This document shows, piece by piece, positions 8,796-16,142 of a stretch of DNA of 64,000 nucleotides. Every line of letters starts with the position of its first letter. Position 1 is the stretch's first letter. The notes under the pieces are model-generated. The model saw only the letters and a list, made by a program, of their open reading frames with translations. It did no database searches and was not told the origin of the DNA. The position numbers were made by a program, and so were the translations under genes. Source of the DNA: DASQPR01 sp963836785 (GTDB lineage: Bacteria; Actinomycetota; Actinomycetes; Mycobacteriales; Micromonosporaceae); the NCBI GenBank assembly GCA_963836785.1, contig CAWIKW010000005.1:558001-622000 (forward strand), in the 5' to 3' direction.

Positions 8796-9656
8796 GTGTC
8801 AACGGCCACGATCGACGGCATCGTCACGCGTTACGAGGTGACCGGGTCCGGTCCGCCGCTGTTGATGTATTCGCCCGGCGGCTTCGACTCGCGCCTGGAG
8901 AACTGGTCCTCGCTCGGCATCTACCAGCGGATCGGCCTGCTCGCCCGGTTGACGCCCCACTACACGTGCATCACATTCGACCGTCGCGAGTCGGGCCGGT
9001 CCGGAGGCCGGGTCGAACGGCTGGGCTGGGACGCGTACGTACGCCAGGGCGTCGGGCTGCTCGACCACCTCGACGTCGACCGGGCACACCTGATGGGTGG
9101 CTGTGTCGGCTGTTCGTCGGTCGCCGCGCTGGCGATCGCCCACCCACACCGCGTACGCAGCATGGTGCTGTACTCACCGGCCGGCGGTGCGCGATACCGG
9201 ATGGCGCAACACGCGCGATTCGCCGATCACGCCGCCTTCGTCCGGTCGGACGGACTCGACGGCGTGGTTCGTCTTGCGCGGTCGCACGATCTCGGCTTCA
9301 CCAAGGATCCGCGGGTCGGTCCGTGGGCGAGCGTGATCAGGACGGACAGCGGATTCGCCGACGGGTACGCAAAGCTCGATCCGCAGCGATATTTGTCCAC
9401 GGTCGCGGGCATCGCGCGGGTCATGTACGACCGCGACACCGTGCCGGGCGCCGAGCCCGAGGATCTGATGGCACTCAATGTGCCCGCCCTGATCGTGCCC
9501 GGCCAGGACGCCTCGCACGCGACGTCGGCCGCCCGCTATCTGGAGGAATGTCTGGCACGCTCGGAATACTGGGACGTCCCGGTCAGCGCCCAGACCGCCG
9601 ACACCGCTCCCGCACGCGTCTTGCAGTTCCTCGCCGATCATGACGACGACCACTGA
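8796..9656 (+). CDS. Alpha/beta hydrolase with Cys at the nucleophile position
   Basis: This 286-residue alpha/beta-hydrolase-fold enzyme starts at GTG 8796, two bases after the PanB-like gene. The early strand-loop (GSGPPLLMYSPGG) and the FDRRESGRS loop are typical. The nucleophile elbow reads HLMGGCVGCSS, so the usual Gly-x-Ser-x-Gly is Gly-Gly-Cys-Val-Gly. A cysteine there is known from dienelactone hydrolase. The acidic residue may be the Asp in VPGQDASH. A clear C-terminal catalytic His is not obvious. The substrate is unknown, and hydrolysis of a lactone or C-C bond after ring attack would fit. The next genes (9738-11195) read in the opposite direction. Confidence 0.82.
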   Translation: MSTATIDGIVTRYEVTGSGPPLLMYSPGGFDSRLENWSSLGIYQRIGLLARLTPHYTCITFDRRESGRSGGRVERLGWDAYVRQGVGLLDHLDVDRAHLMGGCVGCSSVAALAIAHPHRVRSMVLYSPAGGARYRMAQHARFADHAAFVRSDGLDGVVRLARSHDLGFTKDPRVGPWASVIRTDSGFADGYAKLDPQRYLSTVAGIARVMYDRDTVPGAEPEDLMALNVPALIVPGQDASHATSAARYLEECLARSEYWDVPVSAQTADTAPARVLQFLADHDDDH

Positions 9657-9737
9657 CGCCGGCGCCTACAAACCGACGCTCACAAACACCGGCGCCGACG
9701 CGCCGAAACCCGCGCGCCGAAGCCCACACGCCGAGGC

Positions 9738-10217
9738 CTAGACGCCGGTGCCGGCGTTGGCATGCTCGCAGGCCCGATGCTCCAAGGCCGCAATCTGGTC
9801 GAGCCGATCCTGATGGCGGCCGCCCTTGAACGCGGTTGCCATCCAGAGATCGGTGAGCTCCTCGGCCAGTTCCGGTGCGATGACCTTCGCGCCGATCACC
9901 AGAACGTTGGAATCGTTGTGCGCGCGGGATATCTCCGTGGTGAAGCGGTCGTGGCACAGACCAGCCCGTACCCCTCTTATTTTGTTGCAGGCAATGTGCT
10001 CGCCCTGACCGCTGCCGCCGACCACGATGGCGCGGTCGGCGCGGCCGTCGACGACCCGATCGCAGACGTCGGCGCACAGCGGCGGGTAGTCGATGACGTC
10101 ATCTGCGGTGCCGTGCCCGCCCCGATCCTCGACCTCGTGGCCCGCCGCGGTCAGGCGATCAATCAGGCGAGCCTTGAGCGCCAAACCGTTGTGGTCGGCC
10201 GCGATGGCAATGCGCAT
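9738..10217 (-). CDS. RpiB/LacAB-family isomerase
   Basis: This 159-residue cytoplasmic isomerase has the RpiB start MRIAIAADHNGLALKARL and the loop VGGSGQGEHIACNKIRGVRA. That loop matches the mycobacterial RpiB type, in which a Glu in GSGxGE replaces the catalytic Cys of the E. coli enzyme. The later SRAHNDSNVLVIGAKV is also standard. Members interconvert ribose/ribulose 5-phosphate or related sugar phosphates. It follows the decarboxylase-like gene by 30 bases on the same strand, so the two likely form an operon, and a role on a catabolic intermediate is possible. The choice between pentose phosphate and another substrate is open. Confidence 0.85.
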   Translation of the reverse strand: MRIAIAADHNGLALKARLIDRLTAAGHEVEDRGGHGTADDVIDYPPLCADVCDRVVDGRADRAIVVGGSGQGEHIACNKIRGVRAGLCHDRFTTEISRAHNDSNVLVIGAKVIAPELAEELTDLWMATAFKGGRHQDRLDQIAALEHRACEHANAGTGV

Positions 10218-10247
10218 GGTCTACCTCCCGAGGTGTACGGCGATGGC

Positions 10248-11195
10248 TCAGGCGACGAGATCCCGCGTACCCGTGGCGAAAAGCTCGTCAACGGTGGGCG
10301 GTTCGGGCAGGATGTGCTGCTTCACCGCGTGACCGATGAGCTCTTCGATCACCGACCGGTTCGGTTCGATGCCGTACGGGAGCGGATCCGCGCCAGTGAT
10401 GTCCATGACCAACTGGTTCATCGCGTCGGTCGCCGTCACGGGTGCGACCTCGCCCGCCCGCAACCGGGATACGTAGCGGTTCTTCGACTCGGCGAATGCG
10501 CCGAACACGTCGGCCGCGAGGTCGGGGTGGGCGGCCAGCAACTCGTCCTTGACGACGACGAGATGGTTGATCGGATAGTGACCCCGCGCTGCGAGTGCGC
10601 TGTAGCCGGCCTCATCGGCGTCGGGGATGAGCGGCGCGACGTTCGGGTGGTCGGTTTCCACACCGATCGCGGCGGCCAGGTCGCCGGACGCCAGCAGGTC
10701 GGCGAGGTTGGCGCCCGCCGGCATCGGCACGACGTTGGCCGGCGCCCGATACTCGGCCACGTGCTCGTCACCGGACAGGACCCAGGTGATGCGATCGAGG
10801 TCGACGCCGTACTCGTCCTGGAGAATGCCGCGGGCCCAGACGCCGGTCGTGACCGTGTAGCCGCGGTTGACGCCGACGCGACGGCCTTCCAGATCCTTCG
10901 GATGGCGGATGCCGGCGTTCGTGTTGACCGCGATCGCGCCGTGATGGAAGCCACGCACCAGGAAGACGGGGAGCGCGGTGAACGGCTTGCCGTACGCGCG
11001 AGCGCACATGTATGTCGTGATCGCCATTTCGGTAACGTCGAACTCGAGCCCGCGAACCATCCGGCGAAACGCGTTGACGAGGACGGGCACCTCTTCGAAG
11101 TCGAGGCGAAAGTGTTTCGGCGTCACCTCGCCGGCCTTGAGCGCCCGATTGTTCCCCTGCGTGCGGGTCACCGTCGTGAGACTCGTCGTCGACAT
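10248..11195 (-). CDS. 4,5-dihydroxyphthalate decarboxylase-like protein (Pht5 family)
   Basis: The protein has 315 residues, without signal peptide, in the Pht5 family that shares the type II periplasmic-binding fold. Landmarks are FDVTEMAITTYMCARAYGKP, TALPVFLVRGFHHGAI, GIRHPKDLEGRRVGV and VTTGVWARGILQDEYGV, all close to the known decarboxylase pattern. Known members remove CO2 from 4,5-dihydroxyphthalate to give protocatechuate. The family also includes uncharacterised binding-protein-like members, so the exact substrate is open. ATG 11195 is preceded by GGGAGGG and fits the family N-terminus, although the frame is open far upstream. It is transcribed leftward with the RpiB-like gene from a promoter shared with the rightward dehydrogenase operon. 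Confidence 0.8.
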   Translation of the reverse strand: MSTTSLTTVTRTQGNNRALKAGEVTPKHFRLDFEEVPVLVNAFRRMVRGLEFDVTEMAITTYMCARAYGKPFTALPVFLVRGFHHGAIAVNTNAGIRHPKDLEGRRVGVNRGYTVTTGVWARGILQDEYGVDLDRITWVLSGDEHVAEYRAPANVVPMPAGANLADLLASGDLAAAIGVETDHPNVAPLIPDADEAGYSALAARGHYPINHLVVVKDELLAAHPDLAADVFGAFAESKNRYVSRLRAGEVAPVTATDAMNQLVMDITGADPLPYGIEPNRSVIEELIGHAVKQHILPEPPTVDELFATGTRDLVA

Positions 11196-11278
11196 CGGGC
11201 ATCCCTCCCAAGATTCGGCCGTCGCGCACGGGATCGAGTCGTGCGCGGATCGACCGCTGAACCGCCGCTTGGTACGAT

Positions 11279-11295
11279 AGCAAATTGTTAGACCA
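11279..11295 (-). promoter_or_regulatory. Candidate GntR-type operator, copy 2 (divergent promoter)
   Basis: On the minus strand the 17-mer TGGTCTAACAATTTGCT is read from 11295 to 11279. It contains an exact TNGTNNNACNA core and matches the Rieske-promoter site at 14 of 17 positions. It sits in the 132-base gap between the decarboxylase-like and dehydrogenase genes. TATCGT (11279-11274) next to it is a candidate -10 for the leftward transcript. Binding here could control both directions. Confidence 0.45.
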
Positions 11296-11327
11296 TTGTG
11301 AGCGCGAGACCACGCAGGGGAGCATTC

Positions 11328-12446
11328 ATGGCGGACAGTGTGCTGGCGGCGGTCCGGACGGCGCCGGGCCAAACCGAGTTTCGGGAGTTCCCGATGCCCG
11401 AGATTCCGGACGACAGCGCACTCCTTCGGGTCGAGGTCGCCGGGATCTGTGGCACCGACGTCAAGATGTACGGCAAGCCGCCGTACCCGGATCCGGTCAT
11501 CATGGGGCACGAGAACATCGGCGTGATCGAGCGCGCCGGACGCGGATTCACCGAACGGCACGGGTTCGTCGACGGCGACCGGGTGTTCGTCGAGCACTAC
11601 GTCGGGTGCTTCCGGTGCGAGTGGTGCCATCGCGGTGAATACCGGCACTGCGAGGCGACCGACTGGCGGACGAACCCGGACGCGCGTCGCTACGGCTACA
11701 CGACGTCGAACAACCCGTACCACCTCTGGGGCGGGTTCGCGCAGTACATGTATCTGCCCTGGAACTCGGTCGTCCACAAAGTGCCCGACAACGTTTCGGC
11801 CGAGCTGGCCGGCATCGTCACCCCGATGTCGAACGGCATCGAGTGGGCGCTGGTCGACGGCGGCGTCGGCTACAACTCGACCGTGCTGATCCAGGGACCG
11901 GGCCAACAGGGTCTGTCGCAAACGGTCGCCTGCAAGCAGGCCGGAGCGTCGCTCATCATCGTGACCGGCACGACTCGCGACGCGGCTCGGCTCGAACTCG
12001 CCAAGACGCTCGGCGCGGATCACGTCATCGACATCCAGGTCGAGGATCCGCTCGAACGCATCCTCGACGTCACCGGTGGCAAGGGCGTCGACGTCGTTCT
12101 CGACTGCACCGCCGGAGCCGGGGTACGGCCCGTGCTGCTCGGTGTCGACGCATTGAAACGCCGTGCCGGCACGTTGTTGATCCAGGGTGAGATGTCATCT
12201 TTCCCGGACTTCCCGGTCAAGAAGGTCACCGAGAAGGCCATCACCATCAAGAGCGCGCGCGGCCACAGCTACCACTCCTGCGAACTCGCACTCGCCCAGC
12301 TCGCATCGCACCGATTCCCGCTCGATCTGTTGACCACACACACGTACGGTCTCGCCGACGTCGACCGAGCGATCCGATCCGTGGGCGGCGAGGTCGACGA
12401 GGGCGTCATTCACGTTTCGCTGTTGCCGTGGCAGGGGCTCGCGTAA
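11328..12446 (+). CDS. Zinc-dependent alcohol dehydrogenase (medium-chain family)
   Basis: This 372-residue NAD(P)-dependent oxidoreductase starts at ATG 11328, with GGGGAG just upstream. The catalytic zinc site is visible as AGICGTDVKMYG and MGHENIG. The structural zinc lobe has all four cysteines (CFRCEWCHRGEYRHC). The Rossmann segment is VLIQGPGQQGLSQTVACKQAG. It should oxidise an alcohol or reduce an aldehyde or ketone in the pathway. The family does not reveal the substrate. It leads a rightward run with the aldolase, hydratase and hydroxyacid dehydrogenase. Confidence 0.9.
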   Translation: MADSVLAAVRTAPGQTEFREFPMPEIPDDSALLRVEVAGICGTDVKMYGKPPYPDPVIMGHENIGVIERAGRGFTERHGFVDGDRVFVEHYVGCFRCEWCHRGEYRHCEATDWRTNPDARRYGYTTSNNPYHLWGGFAQYMYLPWNSVVHKVPDNVSAELAGIVTPMSNGIEWALVDGGVGYNSTVLIQGPGQQGLSQTVACKQAGASLIIVTGTTRDAARLELAKTLGADHVIDIQVEDPLERILDVTGGKGVDVVLDCTAGAGVRPVLLGVDALKRRAGTLLIQGEMSSFPDFPVKKVTEKAITIKSARGHSYHSCELALAQLASHRFPLDLLTTHTYGLADVDRAIRSVGGEVDEGVIHVSLLPWQGLA

Positions 12447-12501
12447 GCAGACTCGTATTCGCAGGCTGTTGTCGCGCGTCGTCGACGCAGCCCGCCAGCA
12501 G

Positions 12502-12535
12502 GCAAGAGCCGTCACGCAACAGCGGTCACGCAACA
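12502..12535 (+). repeat. Short intergenic repeat containing GTCACGCAACA twice
   Basis: GTCACGCAACA occurs at 12511-12521 and 12525-12535, in the gap before the aldolase gene. A third copy lies at 4435-4445, between the importer binding-protein and permease genes. There the flank CAAGAGCC is also shared apart from one inserted base. An 11-mer should almost never recur three times by chance in a window this size. The role is unknown. Confidence 0.5.
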
Positions 12536-12552
12536 AGAGAGTGAGGCCCCGG

Positions 12553-13248
12553 ATGCCGGTCGTTGTCCGCAATCCACCGCGCGCGCCGCGTGCAGTCGCC
12601 GACGCCTTCGCCGGGTACGGAGTTGCCACCGTGCACGAGGCCCAGGGCCGCAGCGGACTGCTCACCCCCGACATCACGCCGATTTATCCGGGCGCGCGGA
12701 TCGCCGGCACCGCGGTGACGGTGAGCGTTCCGCCGGCCGACAACTGGATGATCCATGTCGCCGTCGAACAGTGCGGCGACAGCGACATTCTCGTCGTGGC
12801 TCCGACATCCTTCTCCGACGCCGGCTACTTCGGCGAACTTCTCGCCACGGCATTGCGCGCTCGGAGCGTGCGCGGCCTGGTCATCGACGCCGGCTGCCGC
12901 GACGTGGCCGAATTGACGGAGATGGGATTCCCCGTCTGGTCGGCGTGTGTGTCCGCCACCGGGACGGTGAAAGAAACGCTCGGCGACGTGAACGTACCCG
13001 TGATCTGCGCGGGGCAACGGATTGAGCCCGGCGATGTCATCGTGGCCGACGATGACGGTGTCGTCGTCGTGCCCAGGGCGACCGCCACCGACGTGTTGGC
13101 CGCTTGCCGTGCGCGCGAGGACAGGGAGGCGATCGTCCGCAAACGCTACGCGTCGGGCGAACTCAGCCTCGACGTGTCGAACATGCGAGAGGCATTGGCC
13201 GCCAAGGGCCTCATATACGTCGACGCATCGCCGGAGGACCACACGTGA
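12553..13248 (+). CDS. RraA-like aldolase (4-carboxy-4-hydroxy-2-oxoadipate / HMG aldolase family)
   Basis: This 231-residue protein of the RraA/class II pyruvate aldolase family would cleave 4-carboxy-4-hydroxy-2-oxoadipate to pyruvate and oxaloacetate, using a divalent metal. The GLVIDAGCRDVAEL segment carries the Arg-Asp pair used for substrate and metal binding. VADDDGVVVVPR is the conserved C-terminal loop. The family also contains RraA, an RNase E inhibitor, so genomic context matters. It sits directly before a LigJ-type hydratase, the enzyme that makes this aldolase's substrate, which supports the catabolic reading. ATG 12553 fits the usual N-terminus. The longer upstream frame runs through an intergenic repeat. 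Confidence 0.85.
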   Translation: MPVVVRNPPRAPRAVADAFAGYGVATVHEAQGRSGLLTPDITPIYPGARIAGTAVTVSVPPADNWMIHVAVEQCGDSDILVVAPTSFSDAGYFGELLATALRARSVRGLVIDAGCRDVAELTEMGFPVWSACVSATGTVKETLGDVNVPVICAGQRIEPGDVIVADDDGVVVVPRATATDVLAACRAREDREAIVRKRYASGELSLDVSNMREALAAKGLIYVDASPEDHT

Positions 13249-14270
13249 TCATCGACTGCCATGGGCACTACACCACAACGCCGCCGGCGCAGAAGGCCTT
13301 TCGCGCCGCCCAATTGGCCTGGCTCGACGATCCGGCCGGTCCACCGCCGTCGGCGGCCCGGATCAGCGACCACGAAGTCGTCGAGAGCATCGAGAACAAC
13401 CAGCTGAAAGTGCTCCGCGAGCGTGGCGGCGATCTGATGATCTTCTCGCCGCAGGCGTCGTTGATGGAACACCACGTCGCCGATCCGACGATCGCCCGCG
13501 AATGGGCCCGCTCGTCCAACGATCTCGTGCATCGGGTCACGACGCTGTTCCCGCGGCACTTCGCCGCGGCCTGCCAACTTCCGCAAACGCCGAACGGCGA
13601 CCTCACGGATTCGGTACATGAGCTGCGCCGATGCGTAAACGAACTCGGTTTTGTGGCCGCGAACCTCAGCCCGGATCCGTCCGGTGGCTTCTGGACCGGC
13701 CGGCCGATGACCGACCCGTCGTGGTACCCGATATACGAGACCCTCGTCGATCTCGATGTCCCGGCAATGATCCATGTCTCGTCGTCGTGTAATGACAACT
13801 TCCACGCACTGGGCGCCCATTACCTCAACGCCGACACGACCGTATTCATGCAGCTGATCGAGGGCGACCTGTTCAAGGAATTCCCCACGCTCCGATTCGT
13901 CATCCCGCACGGCGGCGGCGCGGTGCCCTATCACTGGGGTCGGTTCCGTGGTCTCGCCGATCGCCTCGGGCGCCCGCCGCTGGACGAGCATCTGATGAGC
14001 AACGTCTTCTTCGACACGTGCGTCTATCACCAGGCCGGCATCGATCTGTTGCTGCGCGTTATCGACATCGACAACGTCCTGTTCGCCTCGGAGATGATCG
14101 GCGCCGTACGCGGTATCGATCCCGAATCCGGATTCCACTGGGACGACACGAAGCGATACGTCGACGCCGCCGACGTGTCCGATGCCGACCGGCGCAAGCT
14201 CTTCGAGTCGAACGTACGGCGGGTCTATCCACGGCTCGACACCATCCTGAAGGCGGGCGGTTGGCTATGA
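13245..14270 (+). CDS. ligJ: 4-oxalomesaconate hydratase (LigJ type, amidohydrolase 2 family)
   Basis: This 341-residue enzyme would hydrate 4-oxalomesaconate to 4-carboxy-4-hydroxy-2-oxoadipate in the protocatechuate 4,5-cleavage (or gallate) pathway. The protein follows the known LigJ closely along its length: IIDCHGHYT with the metal-binding HxH, FVAANLSPDPSGG, PAMIHVSSSCN, LRFVIPHGGGAVPYHWGRFR, NVFFDTCVYHQ and SEMIGAVRGIDP. GTG 13245 overlaps the aldolase stop (GTGA), and GGAGG lies nine bases upstream, so the two genes are translationally coupled. This is the most specific functional marker of the island. It says the carbon flows through 4-oxalomesaconate, although no LigAB, LigC or LigI gene is visible. 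Confidence 0.9.
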   Translation: MIIDCHGHYTTTPPAQKAFRAAQLAWLDDPAGPPPSAARISDHEVVESIENNQLKVLRERGGDLMIFSPQASLMEHHVADPTIAREWARSSNDLVHRVTTLFPRHFAAACQLPQTPNGDLTDSVHELRRCVNELGFVAANLSPDPSGGFWTGRPMTDPSWYPIYETLVDLDVPAMIHVSSSCNDNFHALGAHYLNADTTVFMQLIEGDLFKEFPTLRFVIPHGGGAVPYHWGRFRGLADRLGRPPLDEHLMSNVFFDTCVYHQAGIDLLLRVIDIDNVLFASEMIGAVRGIDPESGFHWDDTKRYVDAADVSDADRRKLFESNVRRVYPRLDTILKAGGWL

Positions 14271-15075
14271 CGACGACGAACGCATTGGCCGGGTCGGCAT
14301 CGTCGGCCTCGGGGCGATGGGGCGGCCCATCGCGGAACGCATTGCCGCGGCGGGCTTCGACGTCTGGGGATACGACCTCGCGGCCGATGCGCAGGCAACG
14401 GGGGTACGGCGAGCCGCCGACCTGAGCGATATCGCCGCGTCCGACGTCGCGCTCGTCATGGTGCCGTTCGACGACGACGTCAGGAAGGTCGTCGCTGACC
14501 AGAACGGGCTGATCGCGAACGGGCATCCGGGCCTGGTCATCGTCATCAGCGCCTCGGTCCGGCCGGAGACCTGCCGAGAACTCGCGGAGCTGGCGCGACC
14601 GGCCGGCGTCAACGTGATCGATGCCGCGCTCACCGGTGGCATTCGCGGCGCCGTGGCCGGCACGATCAATCTGCTCGTCGGCGGCGAGCCGTCGACGGTC
14701 GAGCGCGTCCGCCCGGTCTTCCTCGCCTTCTCGAAGAACTACCACGTGCTGGGCGATGTGGGCGCGGGTCAGATCGCCAAGAGCGCCAGCAATCTGATCC
14801 ATTGGGCCGAGATCGTGGCCATCGAAGAGGCGTTTCAGATGGCCGCCAAGCTCGGCGTGTCGCCGGCCGCGTTGCGCTCCGCGCTCGTCGAGGGTGGCAC
14901 CGATAGCGCGACGATGCGCGAACTCGAACTGATGCGCTTCACCTGGTATGCCAAGGACATCGCGATCGCACATCAGATGGCCGACGAGGTCCGGATGGGC
15001 CTGCCGGTAGCCACGCTGGCCCGACAACTCATGGACGGCATATCGGTCGAGTCCGTCCGGGAGTTGCTCGCCTGA
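14269..15075 (+). CDS. Beta-hydroxyacid dehydrogenase (6PGDH NAD-binding family), start missing in frame
   Basis: This NAD(P)-dependent dehydrogenase of about 265 residues has a dinucleotide loop VGIVGLGAMGRPIAERI, a substrate loop TGGIRGAVAGTINLLVGG and a catalytic-Lys segment GQIAKSASNL. The Rossmann strand is encoded from about 14284, yet that frame is closed by TGA at 14248-14250 and holds no ATG, GTG or TTG before ATG 14317, which lies inside the cofactor loop. An ATG at 14267, overlapping the LigJ stop as ATGA, is in another frame. Adding one base within the ACGACGACG run would join it to the domain. I give the readable frame. It is either a one-base frameshift or a rare start codon. 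Confidence 0.75.
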   Translation, partial: DDDERIGRVGIVGLGAMGRPIAERIAAAGFDVWGYDLAADAQATGVRRAADLSDIAASDVALVMVPFDDDVRKVVADQNGLIANGHPGLVIVISASVRPETCRELAELARPAGVNVIDAALTGGIRGAVAGTINLLVGGEPSTVERVRPVFLAFSKNYHVLGDVGAGQIAKSASNLIHWAEIVAIEEAFQMAAKLGVSPAALRSALVEGGTDSATMRELELMRFTWYAKDIAIAHQMADEVRMGLPVATLARQLMDGISVESVRELLA

Positions 15076-15112
15076 CGTGTCGGCGTCCGACCGTGTCGTC
15101 GCTCGGCCGGGC

Positions 15113-15160
15113 TATCGAACCGCGCCGGCCTATCGAACCGCGCCGGCCTATCGAACCGCC
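15113..15160. repeat. 18-bp tandem repeat, 2.7 copies, over a gene's stop codon
   Basis: TATCGAACCGCGCCGGCC is present at 15113-15130 and 15131-15148, then as a 12-base partial copy from 15149. On the minus strand each copy carries the TAG that ends the KdgD-like gene, so the last codons plus stop have been copied in tandem downstream of the gene. This looks like replication slippage. Confidence 0.8.
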
Positions 15161-16077
15161 GCCCCCACCGTCAGCGCCGACCGGCCCGCGGCCATGATCT
15201 CGGCCAACTGAGCGACATGCTCGGGCGTCGGATCGATGAGCGGCGGGCGTACGCCGCCCAGGTCGAGTCCGGCAATGCGTGAACCGGCCTTGATTAGCGA
15301 CACCGCATAGCCCGGCACCTGCGCGCGCAGCGCCGCGAACGGCAGGAAGAACGCTGCCAGCAGCCGCTGGACGGTGACCTCATCGCGGGCGCGTACGGCC
15401 CGGAAGAACGCGGTCGCCAGCTCGGGCATGAAGTCCAGCACAGCCGACGAATAGGACGCGACGCCGATCGCTTCGTACGCCTGGACCGAGAGTTCGGCGG
15501 TCGGAAGGCCGTTCAAGAAGTTGAACGTGTCGGCGCGTGGATGCCCACTGGTGCGTACGGCGGTGACCTCGCGCAGCATGGTATCGACGTCGCCGACGCC
15601 ATCCTTGAGTCCGATCACCGACGGCAGGTCGAGCAAGCCGACCACGGTCGTCGGATCCAGCCGGGCGTTGTCACGCTGATAGACGACGACCGGTAAGGGC
15701 GCGTCATCGGCGACGTAGGCGATGTGCCGGAGCACACCGGCCGGCGGCGCCGACACGAGGTACGGCGGCATCAACAACACGCCATCGCAGCCCGCCGCGG
15801 CCGCCATCGCCACACCCTCACGGGCGATCATCGGTCCGCCGCCCACGCCGGCAAATACCGGCACGCGGCCGCCGACAACGCTCTTCGCGGTCCGGACAAC
15901 GGCTTGCCACTCGGGCACGCTCAGCGCGGAATACTCGCCGGTGCCACACGCGACGAATACGGCCGCCGGATGGTGCGCGAGCAGCGCCTCCAAATGCACG
16001 CCGAACGCGGGTAGGTCGACGTCATCGTCCGCCGTGAACGGCGTGAGCGGAAACGCGAGCAGACCATCGAGACGCAT
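15148..16077 (-). CDS. kdgD: 5-dehydro-4-deoxyglucarate dehydratase (KdgD type)
   Basis: This 309-residue TIM-barrel enzyme of the DHDPS/NAL class I aldolase family would convert 5-dehydro-4-deoxyglucarate to 2-oxoglutarate semialdehyde, CO2 and water. VACGTGEYSALS replaces the usual DHDPS GTTGE loop in the way KdgD proteins do. MPPYLVSAP, VVVYQRDNARL and VIGLKDGVGDVDTM are the KdgD hallmarks, and the Lys in GLKDG is the Schiff-base residue. It lies last in a leftward three-gene run headed by glucarate dehydratase, which makes its substrate. The gap to the middle gene is 65 bases. Its end is embedded in an 18-bp tandem repeat. Confidence 0.9.
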   Translation of the reverse strand: MRLDGLLAFPLTPFTADDDVDLPAFGVHLEALLAHHPAAVFVACGTGEYSALSVPEWQAVVRTAKSVVGGRVPVFAGVGGGPMIAREGVAMAAAAGCDGVLLMPPYLVSAPPAGVLRHIAYVADDAPLPVVVYQRDNARLDPTTVVGLLDLPSVIGLKDGVGDVDTMLREVTAVRTSGHPRADTFNFLNGLPTAELSVQAYEAIGVASYSSAVLDFMPELATAFFRAVRARDEVTVQRLLAAFFLPFAALRAQVPGYAVSLIKAGSRIAGLDLGGVRPPLIDPTPEHVAQLAEIMAAGRSALTVGAAVR

Positions 16078-16142
16078 CGACCAGTTCCAATCTAGGCAGG
16101 TTATCCGACGTCCACCCTACCGAAGCGTCGGACGGCGACGAG

